Of a stretch of DNA of 64,000 nt, positions 23,701 to 34,201 are shown one piece after another (the stretch's first letter is position 1; every line of letters begins with the position of its first letter). Under the pieces are notes generated by a model. That model was given only the letters and a program-made list of their open reading frames with translations, did no database searches and had not been told where the DNA came from. Origin of the DNA: Taxillus chinensis (Eukaryota > Streptophyta > Magnoliopsida > Santalales > Loranthaceae); NCBI GenBank assembly GCA_023512835.1, contig CM042091.1:44568784-44632783 (forward strand). Direction: 5' to 3'. A program made the position numbers and the translations under genes.

Positions 23701-25667
23701 GTTTAAAGAATTAATTTAACATAAATGCTTAAAAAATCTCACTTTTTATTCTTTATTTTAACAAAAAAATTTAACATTATAAATAATACTATTTCATTCA
23801 AATTTAAGATTTACTATTTACTCTATATTCATTGAATAATTATACTTTCTCTCTCCTCCTTTTTCTTTTCAGTTTCTCTCCTCTCATTTCTCTCTCCTAT
23901 TTTATTTGAAAAATAATATTTTAATTAAAAAATAAAAGTAAATTGTTAAAGTAGAAAAACTGAAAAGTATAACATAAGAAGTGAAATGTTAAATTAACAA
24001 AAAGGGTGTTTTTAGTTGTTTTAAAGAGCTAAATTTGAATAATTTGTGGTGAATGTTCATACAGATAAAATTCTCAACTAAAATTGAAAATGTGTGAACA
24101 CTAGACAAAAAGAAATTTGAAACCTTTGTGAGGGAAGTGCCATAAGCATCTTTGTAGTGATTAAAAGTCGCCATCAGCTGGAACTTGCTTCTAGTGCTCA
24201 ATATTCTTATAACTTCCTCATGACCAAATGTCTTGTCTTTAACAACCCTGTAAATGATTTCAGCCTCAGATTTTGCCAACCTCGCATTTACCTCCTCCCC
24301 ATCATACCGATAAGCACTCACCAATGATACCAATAGCTGTTGAAGATATTGAGAGAAAACAAAAACTCAAACCTATCGTATATAACGGATTCGATGTGTT
24401 CCCCCAAATGGGATTAAGAACAATAATTTGCCAAGTGCGTACCGTACGAATATAACCAGCAGTGTTGGCGGCCACATCCTCTTCCAGGGAATGCTTATAG
24501 CGGCTCTGATAGGCTCGCCTCACTGCCAATAGCTCTTCAGGTGATCGAGAGCAAGCTATTTCAGCAATCACATAGTAATCTGCATCCCCTTTCCTAATAG
24601 CTACATTAGCTAGCATGGCATCTCTCTCTGCCGGATCCATCATCCAGCGGTACAAAACTCTCTATGTCCACAACAATTTAGGAGACAGAAACATCTCCAT
24701 TCAGTAATTCAATAAAGATCATAAAGAATATAACCAAGTTCGATAACTAGAATATATGTTCATAGTTCAATCACAGCAGTAAAACATGCATCAACAATCT
24801 ATGAACATCTTACTATTGTGGGTCATATGATGCCACACTGCTATGAAAAAAAAAACAAAAATGGGTTCATGATTTCATATTGAAATGTTTTATTTATTTA
24901 TTTATTTATTTATTTATGGCCAATCCAAATTTCAAACAAGAAATACTCATGAATCTTGTTTACGATCCAAATTCCAAACAGCAATTACTCGTATGAATCT
25001 AGTTTACAATTCAACGGAAACAACATTGGAGGTATAGCTAAACACCTCTAATTCGCCAGAGATTTCCTTCTCGAGGCGCCTGATAAAATCTTCCTCATAA
25101 AGATTCTCGTACGCCTGCCTAATTAGTTTCCTCTGGGCTGCATTCCGGTGGCCGATAATTGAAATAGTGGACTTCTCATCGGTACCCCATCCTACCAAAC
25201 ATTTCACCACGACACCACCCAAAAAAGGGCTCATCAGTATGGAAATCCCTTATATTTAAGAATAATAATAAATTTTCCAACATTCGTGATCTATTGAATT
25301 TCAATACCAAAAAAGTACTTAAAAGAAGAAGAAAAAAAACGCAGTCCGTTTGCAGCAAACCACATAAAGAAATCAAACATGACGAACAAAAATTAACACT
25401 AGACAGGACTAACTGAAAACTCAAATTCTGATTGATACGCTACTCGTTGGCACGGAAATGCGTAATATAAGAACCAAAAAACGAGTACACAGAAATCTAT
25501 AACATCAAGTCAATCGAAACCCCAGATCAAAGGTGTATCACCATCAAAAATAATAAATAAAGCAGAGATTTTTGAAAGTAGGGAAGTGGAGAACCTTCAA
25601 AGGCCTTTCTAAGGATTTCCGCGTCTTCAACAGGGTTGATATTCTGAGGAGCGACGAGGGTCGCCAT
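14749..25667 (-). CDS. Annexin (plant D5-like), six exons
   Basis: Exons on the minus strand are 25667-25595, 25191-25046, 24661-24443, 24336-24124, 15155-15066 and 14949-14749; all borders are GT..AG and the joined frame is 942 bp, 313 aa, the usual plant annexin length. Annexins bind acidic membrane lipids in a calcium-dependent way from the cytosol. Type II calcium sites are intact in repeat 1 (GWGT at residues 25-28 with Glu67) and repeat 4 (GKGT at 254-257 with Glu296), each with the acidic residue 42 positions after the first Gly; repeats 2 and 3 lack the motif, as in other plant annexins. His39 (the position linked to peroxidase activity), an IRI motif (189-191) and the C-terminal LLSLLGKQE are present. 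From memory the closest relative is Arabidopsis annexin 5. Intron 4 is 8968 bp and carries two nested retrotransposons, both in the sense direction. The start ATG is the first in a good context and gives MATLVAPQ. Confidence 0.93.
15610..15999 (-). repeat. 3' LTR of element O
   Basis: It matches the LTR at 23156-23575 along its length, including ATATCGCACGTCACGGACAG. It lacks a stretch of about 30 bp present in the other copy, and scattered substitutions show an insertion that is not recent. Confidence 0.88.
16034..16415 (-). repeat. 3' LTR of G1
   Basis: It pairs with 21072-21456 at roughly 97-98 percent identity by eye. Both carry GTTGTAAAGCATTTGTGTAG and the AAGCGCTTAGCGG block. Confidence 0.92.
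16430..19880 (-). pseudogene. G1 pol remnant (protease, RT, RNase H, integrase, chromodomain)
   Basis: Domains run in the Ty3-gypsy order from high to low coordinates: protease with [12 protein letters not shown] (about 19700), reverse transcriptase including VVYLDD (about 18720-18745) and [20 protein letters not shown] (about 18830-18890), RNase H (about 18040-18600), integrase (about 17000-17870) and a chromodomain (about 16470-16680). The frame breaks in more than a dozen places, mostly by missing single bases compared with G2, so no full polyprotein can be read. The polyprotein would copy element RNA into DNA and insert it; chromodomains guide insertion toward heterochromatin. Confidence 0.85.
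19880..21065 (-). pseudogene. G1 gag remnant
   Basis: Fragments match the G2 gag frame ([20 protein letters not shown], then a gag core and a CCHC-like knuckle [13 protein letters not shown] near 19890-19935). Several frameshifts interrupt it. It lies just downstream of the primer binding site. Confidence 0.8.
21059..21070 (-). promoter_or_regulatory. Primer binding site of G1
   Basis: Minus-strand TGGTATCGAGC is one base off the classic TGGTATCAGAGC that pairs with the 3' end of initiator tRNA-Met; G2 has the intact version. Confidence 0.85.
21072..21456 (-). repeat. 5' LTR of G1
   Basis: It pairs with 16034-16415, ends TGTCACGG..CGTGACA, and is followed inward by the tRNA-Met primer site. 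Confidence 0.92.
21461..23106 (-). pseudogene. Element O gag and protease remnant
   Basis: A likely start is [17 protein letters not shown] near 23092. A gag core follows in broken frames (about 22330-22600, with words such as [10 protein letters not shown] and DYVKEFRRL). Then come a CCHC knuckle ([14 protein letters not shown], about 22000-22045), an aspartic-protease segment ([14 protein letters not shown], about 21890-21935, where the usual DSGAT is DFSST, so the catalytic context is altered) and the linker [17 protein letters not shown]. The frame then joins the pol C-terminal tail. Stops are frequent. Confidence 0.75.
23156..23575 (-). repeat. 5' LTR of element O
   Basis: It pairs with 15610-15999 and contains an extra stretch of about 30 bp near 23260-23290. 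It begins TA rather than TG in its mutated outer base. The sequence just inside (minus TTTGGTGCTTTAATTGAGA) is where the primer site should lie. Confidence 0.85.
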
Positions 25668-26484
25668 TGTTGAGTACAGCTGAGCTCGCTCACTCCGTAG
25701 AGACAGACAAAGGTATGTTTCGGGTGCGATCTGTTGGGTGTCGGCATGTCCCGCACCAGCTGCGATTTTATGGTGTAATTATTGATTAGGTGATGACAAA
25801 AATCTAAAACAACGCCAGCGCGACGGATGCCCAACCAACCCATGACGGACACTGAACGTGGGCTTTGCGGCGTGTCGTGTCCCCGCTTCGTGCTTATCCC
25901 ATACCCCGGGACACTGCTCATGGGGGGCAGGCGCTTGCTCGCTTATTAGAGTCAGTGAACATGACGACACCTCATCGCAACGTGTATTCCGAATAAATAA
26001 AACGCAAGTTTATAAAAGTCATATAAAATAAAAGCATTCCATTCTTATATTTAATTTTTGTTATAAGCTTTTTTTAATATATTTTTGATAATTATTAAAT
26101 TATAGATTTTTTGTTTTTAAATAATTATATTATTATAAATATTATTTTAATAATATATAAAGTAATTAAAGGAATTTACGGGGGAAGATAATTGTGGTGT
26201 ATATTAAAAAATAGTTTAAATATCTAAAGATAAGGAAAATGGCTGGACGCTGTTTAGTGCCTTAACGCCGTTAGCAAATCTCATCGCTCATATGACCCTC
26301 GCATAGTCGCATTCATAGCTTTAATTATCCGTTTCCTCTACCGTCGTATTCATTATTCATTAGTCCCGCCCGCTCCAACCCAAACACGCCCATAACGGAT
26401 TTGGGTCGCCCACTAACCCGTCCCGTAACCATCCCTTCCCGTCGTTCTCTCTTCGCCGGCTTTAGTTGGCCTCCGTTCGCAGCG
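25668..26484. other. Shared upstream region of annexin and RGP remnant
   Basis: This head-to-head spacer is 817 bp. The half next to the annexin is GC-balanced and probably holds its 5' untranslated region and promoter. The middle (25990-26250) is very AT-rich. The half next to 26485 is C-rich and looks like a retained 5' untranslated region of the RGP remnant. No TATA box could be chosen with confidence. Confidence 0.35.
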
Positions 26485-26785
26485 ATGGCAGCGACTCCGG
26501 CGACGCCGCTGCTGAAGGACGAGCTCACATCGTGATCCCCACGATCCAAAACCTCGACTTTCTGGAAATGCGGAGGTCGTACCTGTAGTCGTATATATCA
26601 TCTGATCATCGTACACGAAGACCATCAAGGTCCCACCAGAGGGCTTCGACTACGAGCTCTACAACCGCAATGACATGAACCGCATCCTCAGACCCAAAGC
26701 CTCCTGCATCCCCTTTAAGGTCTCTGCCTGTCGTTGCCGATGCTGCCCTCGCCCTCACGTGAAGGGTGACATGAAGAAGCAGGTT
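26485..26785 (+). pseudogene. UDP-arabinopyranose mutase (RGP) 5' remnant
   Basis: The frame starts ATG-GCA-GCG and reads a typical RGP N-terminus (TPLLKDEL), then after a 2-bp loss IVIPTIQNLDFLEM, then after further breaks [19 protein letters not shown] and [18 protein letters not shown]. This order and spacing match the first ~80 residues of reversibly glycosylated polypeptides, Golgi/cytosolic enzymes that interconvert UDP-arabinopyranose and UDP-arabinofuranose for cell-wall synthesis. The DDD catalytic region and everything beyond are absent; after CRC the sequence no longer matches. Stops and frameshifts make it non-functional. Intron-like T-rich sequence follows. Confidence 0.75.
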
Positions 26786-27290
26786 CGTGTGATTCTTGAG
26801 ACTTTGTTTTCTGTGGATTCCTGAATTCACGTGTGTTTTGAATCTGGTTTGCGTGTGTTTTTAGTTTGTTTTAAATGTTGCTTTGTTTGTTTGTCCCAAT
26901 TTTCGGGCTTGGATTCTACATTTCAGTTTTTTATTTTAATTTATTTTACTATCTAGGTTTTGTGGGTTTTGGAGCTATGTTGTTGTATTCAACGAGCTAA
27001 TTTCTTCAACCTTTAGGAAGTGGAAGCATAGATTTTGAAGCCAAATTCTACCACCTACACCTTCAGGAAGATTGATCATGTTGAATTGAGGACACTATCA
27101 AACAATTCTCACGTTTAAATTTGTCATTTACAAATTCTGTCAGATTCACTTCACTCCATTTTAGACATCTACATAGGAATAAAGCGACAACTCTTTCTAA
27201 ACACTCAAAATTACATAAATAAATAAACAGTTTAGATGTCTTAAACATGTGTTTATAAATACATTATAAACTCCTTTAAACATTCTCTCG
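26786..27290. other. Intron-like T-rich spacer
   Basis: T-rich DNA follows the RGP remnant up to the copia insertion. No reading frame or splice pair links it to a recognisable exon. Confidence 0.4.
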
Positions 27291-27295
27291 GCCCT

Positions 27296-27689
27296 TGTTA
27301 GATTATTATTATGTTTTTAATAATCTATTATGTGATCCATGTAATTAAAAGTTTATATGCTATTAATGGACCGAATGTAATTAAAAGACTATTTCTAAAT
27401 TAATGAAGGCCCAATATAATAGTTGTTAGACTTAATAAAAATTAGAAATAGTAGAGTTACATATATATATATATATGTATTTTTTCATTTTTGCTTCAAT
27501 TAAGTTTTAATGCAACACAGAACGTGCGCAGTAGTTCTTCTTCATCACAGAATGCCATCAGAGGAAAGCGAAAAGGTGATAAAACTAATTCCTTTAATTT
27601 ACTCATGAATCTAGATACATTTCTGATTAAGGTTTATGATTTATATTAAATAATTCTAGACATAAATAATCCTGCAATAAATTCTTATA
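27296..27689 (+). repeat. 5' LTR of the copia element
   Basis: It pairs with 33385-33777. It ends TTCTTATA where the partner ends TTCTTACA, so the terminal CA has mutated. Confidence 0.9.
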
Positions 27690-29007
27690 ATTGATATGAG
27701 AACAGATTTACCCTAAAATTATTATTCTGTTCTTTAATTAATTTTTTGGACACAACCGAAGGGCCCCAATTTAAACAACACCCGTGGCTGAATTTTCTGC
27801 AAATCACTTGGCCCATATTAATTGTTTAAATTGTTGTTGATGCTATTTATTGTGGCAGAAGTCATTTTGCTTTCGGTGATTTTTTTTTTTTATGTTAATT
27901 GGTCAAATTGGTTTTGCAATTTTACGAGATATCGAACTGTCAGAAAAGCAATTGAATGTTTGATCTTTGTTAGAAAAGCAACTTATTAAAATGTTCTTTT
28001 GAGTTCTTTAATTATTAGCAATTAAAGTGTGTATATGCTAGCCATATTATTTGATTTTGTCATAAACGTATCAATTGAATTATTATTATTATTTGGACGT
28101 ATTGTTTAGGTATGTAAAGTTGATTGTGCCTTTAAATTTGATAACGGAATGGCAGAATGGTATGTATCGATTATGCCTTTAAATGTTTTTAATATTCAGG
28201 CCATGAATAGTTTGGGTAAATAGATAACAATTGAATATTATGATTTAAAACGTAAAGTTATCAATTTAATGCATGTTATTCGATTGTTAATACATGAAAT
28301 AACTTGATGTATGTTTCAGCATGGGGTTAGTCCTGTTATGGAAAGATTGACTAATTATAATGGTGTAAAATTAAATTAAATATATTTGAGATTGGAAAGT
28401 ATATTTCATATAATATTACGCATAATTAAATGTCTATAATATGAAAGTTTGTTAGTCACCAAAGTGACATAATTTATTAAGATTTTTAGATATTTAATTA
28501 TATATTCATATTTATTTGAGACTTTAGGTATATCTCATTAAAGATTTATATAATTAAATGTTTATTGTATAGAAAGTCTGTTAGTCACCAAAGTGACCTG
28601 GCTTATCAAGATATTAGATATTTAATTATATGTTTTAATATTCGTATTTATGTGATGCAATTAAATTACCGAATAATTAAGTTCATTAATTATTTTGCTA
28701 TGAGGTGACTCAAAGATAGACCATTATTTATAATTAATGACATTATAGTGACTTATTAGTATATTAAGTTAATATAATTGTATATCCAAAGATGACATGA
28801 GTATTGGCTTTAGTATAACTGATAGTCTATTAAAGTGTTTATTATTTGCATCATTATTGGTTAATGTTATATATTTAGGGATCACCCAAAGGTGAACTTG
28901 AATATGTGATTAAAGTTTATTGCTTATTTGAATCTGATTAAAGTTTTCTCAAAGCATTAATGTGTGTGCATGGATAATGATTTGCAATTTCTGCCAATAT
29001 GTTTGTC

Positions 29008-32000
29008 ATGAGCAATGGGATAATCAAGTTCAATGAGTTGAACTATGTGGATTGGTTTGAGCAAATTCAATTTTCACTAGGTGTTCTGGATTTGAATTTT
29101 GCAATAGTGTGACAAACCTAATGCCATTACTGAGACCAGTACAGCAACTGAAAGATCTGAATATGAGATCTGGGAGCAGTCTAACAAGCTAAGTTTGAAC
29201 TTGATGAGGATGTCAATGGCTAAAAATGTTAAGCCATGAATGCCCAAAACTAACAATGCAAAGGAGTTCATGTTAAAGATTAAAGAATATTCTCAATCAG
29301 ACATAAATGACAAGTCTATTGTGGGAACCATAATGAGTGAGCTGACTACTAAAAGGTTTGATTGGTCACAGCTCATTCATGATCATGTAACTCACATGGT
29401 AAATCTGACAGCAAAGTTAAAATCAAAGGGGGGTGGATGTGAATGAATCTTTCTTAGTACAATTTATTATTAACTCACTTTCTCATGAGTTTGGCCAGTT
29501 CCAAGTGAATTACAACACCATTAAGGAAATATGGAACATTCAAGAAATTAAAGTCATGTTGGTTCAAAAGGGAGAGAGATTAAAGACATGAAAGATCATT
29601 CTGTTCATCTCACATTTCATAACGGAGCCAGTAGCAGTAAGGGAAGAAGGATAAAAGGAAAGATAAAGTCCCACTAAAGGTTTAAGAGGGTCAAACCCAT
29701 AAGGAGGTCAAGTGCTTCTTCTGTAAGAAGGATGATCATATCAAGAAAGACTGTCAGAAAAGGAAAATTTGATTCGAAAAGAAATGTAAGTACTATATTT
29801 CAGTATGTTTTGAATCAAATTTTATTGAGGTGCCTAATAATACTTGGTGGTTAGATTCTGGTGCAACTATTTATGTATCACATGTTATATAGGGATTCGT
29901 TACGATCCAACCCATAAACGAAATTGAAAAGTTTTTGTATATGGGTAACAGAATGAAGGCACAAATAGAGGCAATTGGAACATACAGATTGATCCTGGAT
30001 ACTGGATACCACCTAGATCTAGAAAAGTGTCTTTATGTTTCTGATTGTGTTAGAAATTTGGTTTCTGTTGGAAAGTTGGATCATGAAAATTTTAATTTTA
30101 AGATTAGAAATAATGAGTTTTCTTTGTATAAACAAAAGTACTATTATGGTTCTAGTACTTTAATTGATGGTTTATATCATTTCAATCTTAATGTTAATTT
30201 TGATGAATCCCTATTTCATGTTGATCATATTATAGGAAATAAACGTAGTGCATATAATGAAAACTCAGTCTTTCTATGGCATCAAAGGTTAGGTCATATA
30301 TCGAAGGAAAGAGTATTGAGGTTAGTAAAAAATAAAATATTACCTCAATTGATTTTGTTGATTGGAATGTATGTATAGATTACATTAAAGGTAAACAAAC
30401 TAGACATATATCAAAGAATCCAACCACAAGAAGTAATGCACTTTTAGAGTTAATACACACTGATATTTGTGGTCCTTTTGATATTCTGTCTTGAGGCAGT
30501 GAAAAGTATTTTATCACTTTTATTGATGACTACTCACGGTATGGCTATTTGTATTTGCTGCATGAAAAGTCTAAGTCAGTGGACATCATAGTGGTGTTCA
30601 TTAATGAAGTTGAAAGGCAGTTAGACAAAAAGGTAAAAGTTGTGAGGTCTGATAGAGATAGTAAATATTATGATAAGTCTAATGAAAAGGGCCAATGTCC
30701 AGGTCCATTTGCAAAGTTCCTTGAAAGTTGAGGCATATGTGCACAGTATATAATGACCAGTACACCTCAACAAAATGGTATAGTAAAAAGGCAAAATCGT
30801 ACTTTCATGGATATGGTTAGGAGCATGTTGAATTACAGTACTGTACCTTTATCTTTGTGGATACATGCATTAAAGACTGCTGCATATCTGTTTAATAAGG
30901 TTCCTAGTAAAGTAATTCCTGAACACCTTATGAATTGCGGACGGGAAGGAAACCCAATTTAAGGCATCTACATATTTGAGAATGTCCAGTAGAAGTAAGG
31001 ATATATAATCCATATGAAAAGAAGCTTTATGCAAGAACCGTTAGTGGCTATTTCATCGGCTACCCTGAAAAGTGAAAATGTTACAAATTTTACTGCCCTA
31101 ACCATAGTACGAGAATAATTGAGTCTGGTAATGCTAGGTTTATTGAGTATGGTCTATCTAGTGGGAGTGGTGAACCACGTAAGGTGGATATTCAAGAAAC
31201 TAGGATGGAAAGTTCTATACCTGTTGTTTCTTCTTTAGTTGTTGTTCCTACTGTTGTATCACGGTCTCACAACATGTTAGAACAACAAAATAATATCCTG
31301 AATCCACTAGATGAACCAATTGATAATGAACTAGTTAACAATGACCAAGTTATAAATGAGCAAGTAATACCACAAGAAATAGATTTAAGAAGGTCTATAA
31401 GGCAAATAAGAGCAGCTATTTCAAATGATTATGTGGTTTATTCGCTAGAACATGAATGTGGCTTGAGTTTTAATAAAGATTCATTCTCATTTATTCAAGC
31501 CATGGAATATAACAATTCTGAAAAGTGGTTTAATGCTATAAAAGAAGAGTTAACATCAATGTATGACAATAAAGTCTGGGATTTAGTTGAGTTGCCTAAA
31601 GGTTTAAAACAAGTGGGTTGCAAGTGGGTCTTTAAGACCAAGCATGACTCAAAGGGCAACATTGAAAGGTATAAGGCCAGACTTGTTATTAAAGGTTATA
31701 CTCAAAAGGATGGCATTGACTATAAAAAAAACCTTCTCTCCAGTTTCAAAGAAGGATTCTTTGAGGATTGTTATGGCATTGGTGACTCATTATGATTTAG
31801 AACTTCACCAAATGGATGTTAAAACTACCTTTTTTAATGGTGACTTAGAGGAGAAAGTTTATGGATTAACGAGAAGGTTTCATAACCACAGAAAAAGAAC
31901 ATTTGGTGTGTAAATTAAAGAAATCAATATATGGACTAAAACAAGCTTCCCGACAATGATACCTTAAGTTTAATGATACCATTATGTCATATGGTTTTAT

Positions 32001-32995
32001 AGAAAACACTGTTGATCGGTGTATCTATATGAAGGTTAGTAGGAGTAAGTTTATTATATAGTCTTATATGTTGATGATATCCTTCTTGCTACAAATGATA
32101 TTAGTTTGTTACATGATATTAAAAGGTATCTCTCTAACAACTTTGCAATAAAAGATATAGGTGAGGCATCTTATATGATAGGAATATAAATATTTCGTGA
32201 TAGATCACAAGGATTGTTAGGATTATCTCAAAAGGCTTACATTGACAAAGTATTAGATAGATTTAAAATGGAAAAGTGCTCTATAGGGATAGTTCCAATT
32301 TAGAAAGGGACAAATTTAGTGAGATGCAATGTTCCAAAAATGATTTGGAACGAAAGGTAATAAAGTCTATTCTATATTTGTCAATTGTTAAGAGCCTATT
32401 GTATATCCAGACATGTACTTGACCAGACATCAGTCTTGTTGTTGGGATGTTAGCTGATATCAAAGTAATCCTGGAATAGATCATTGGAAGGCTACAAAGA
32501 AGTACTTAGATATTTACAAGGCACTAAGGATTACATGCTCATATACAGGAAATCCAAACACCTTGAGGTGATTAGGCATTCAGATTCAGACTATACAGGT
32601 TGTGTAGATTCAAGGAAATCTACATTTGGTTATATGTTTCTATTAACCAGAGGAGCAGTTTCATGGAAAAGTGGAAAGGAATCCATCATTGCTACTTCCA
32701 CTATGGAGGTTGAATTCGTGGCATGTTTTGAGTCCACTATTCATGCATTGTGGTTGCGGAAGTTTGTTTCAGATCTAAACATTGTTGACAGTATAGCAAG
32801 ACTGTTGAGACTTTATTATAATAATTCTGCAGTTGTTTTCTTTTCAAAGAATGACAAGTATTCTAAAGGTGCAAAACACATGGATTTGAAGTACTTGTCA
32901 GTTAAAGAAGAAGTGCAAAAACATAGTGTCAATTGAGCCTATTGGTACTAATCTAATGATAGCAGATCCGTTGACTAAAGGATTACCACTCAAAA
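29008..32995 (+). pseudogene. Copia gag-pol remnant
   Basis: Gag starts at ATG 29008 (MSNGIIKFNELNYVDW) and carries a CCHC knuckle near 29713-29757. The protease motif WLDSGAT is at 29848-29868. Integrase follows with HQRLGHIS (about 30279), LIHTDICGPF (about 30450) and STPQQNGIVKRQNRT (about 30758). Reverse transcriptase has CKWVFKTKHDSKGN (about 31620) and YVDD at 32067-32078. RNase H ends the frame (32484-32936). The integrase-before-RT order is diagnostic of Ty1-copia. Stops and frameshifts break it into at least eight pieces, so it is inactive. Confidence 0.9.
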
Positions 32996-33384
32996 CATTC
33001 ATTGGTCATGTTGGAAGTATGGGTGTGATAGATAAATCCTTGTTGACATGATATTCAAATGTGTACATTTGGTTATTAGCTTTTGACATTTGTGAATTCA
33101 ATTAAAGTTATGTTTTTGGTTATTTATTTGTTACTCGCATTATGTTGTATACAGTATTGTTTTAGTGAGATAACAATAAATTCAATAATTAAAGTACATC
33201 CCAATTAAAGATTCTAAATTGAGTTGGTTTTGTGATACATGGAAAGAATTATGTCGTTTGATGACTTGTGACTACCATGATCCAATCATTTCAATTTAAT
33301 TATAGATGTCTTGATTGATTCAATAAAATATGCACACTTAAAGTTGTTGAATCACCAAGTCATAACATGGCCTAAGTGGGAGAT

Positions 33385-33777
33385 TGTTAGATTATTATTG
33401 TGTTTTTAATAATCTATTATATGGCCCATGTAATTAAAGGCCTACATGCTATTAATGGACCGCATATAATTAAAAGATTATTTCTAAATTAATGAAGGCC
33501 CAATATGATAGTTGTTGGACTTAATAGAAATTGAAAACAGTGGGGTTATATATATACATGTATCCCTTCACTTTAGCTTCAATTAGATTTTAACGCAACA
33601 CAGAACATGCGTGTGACGGTCGTTTTTCTCCATCACAGAACGCCATTAGAGAGAAGCAGAAAGGTGATAAAATAAATTCCTTTAATTCACTCATGGATTC
33701 GGGTGCGCTTCTGATTAAGGTTTATGATTTATATTAAATAATTCTAGCCATGAACGATCCTGCAATAAATTCTTACA
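33385..33777 (+). repeat. 3' LTR of the copia element
   Basis: It pairs with 27296-27689 and keeps the TG..CA ends. Confidence 0.9.
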
Positions 33778-34030
33778 GTCCTATGTCGTGTCGGAGTTGT
33801 TTTGGCCTTATGTGCATATCTTGTAATTTCTGTCTTTTGATTCTTTTCGTATGATGCTTGCATATATTGGTTGAGTGATCGTTCTAGTATTTTCAATACT
33901 TATGTGAGCACAAATAGAAGCAGTATTTATAAAATTTGTGTGTGTGTGTATGTATGTATCAATCTACTGTTGGGTTATGGAACATTTCTTGTTATGGGAC
34001 TAATGCATGTCACTGGGCTGGTTTTGATGC

Positions 34031-34201
34031 AGTAAGTCACCGATTAAGCTGATGGTGACCAGAATCAATGCGATCAAGAGAACAAGGAGTGCCGCACAAA
34101 TGCTTCTGAAGAAAGACATGGTGGATCTACATGCTAGTGGCCTCGATGTTAATACTTACAAAAGGATGTTTAATTTCATTCTTGGCTGCCCTTTTCTCTG
34201 A
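34031..34201 (+). pseudogene. IST1-like (DUF292) exon fragment
   Basis: After an acceptor-like TTTTGATGCAG the frame reads IKLMVTRINAIKRTRSAAQ, then a segment ending SGLDVNTYKR. This matches the start of the IST1/regulator-of-Vps4 domain of plant ISTL proteins, which act with ESCRT-III in endosomal sorting; the match is from memory. The next expected segment (EGLL..) is replaced by unrelated sequence and a stop at 34199-34201, and no other IST1 exon was found within several kb. It is probably an isolated fragment, possibly separated from its partners by the copia insertion. Confidence 0.5.

Larger units (their letters stand above)
15156..24123 (-). other. Annexin intron 4, 8968 bp, filled by nested gypsy elements
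   Basis: Donor AAG|GT at 24124/24123 and acceptor TAG|AGT at 15156/15155 are phase 0. Outer element O occupies 15610-23575 and is flanked by GAATG repeats, so the intron before insertion was about 1.0 kb (454 bp on one side, about 548 bp on the other). A tandem duplication of about 80 bp lies at 15238-15400 (GCAAAACATCTCTTC and GCAAAATATCTCTTC copies). Confidence 0.9.
27291..33782 (+). mobile_element. Ty1-copia element, complete ends, decayed
   Basis: The LTRs are 27296-27689 and 33385-33777 and start TGTTAGATTATTATT. The flanking 5-mers GCCCT (27291-27295) and GTCCT (33778-33782) are a target duplication with one mismatch. A primer site related to tRNA-Met (TTGATATGAGAAC at 27691-27703, degenerate) follows the 5' LTR, and a purine tract AAGTGGGAGA lies at 33374-33383. 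The LTRs differ at many places (roughly one in ten by eye), so the insertion is old. The untranslated leader is long, about 1.3 kb. Confidence 0.92.
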
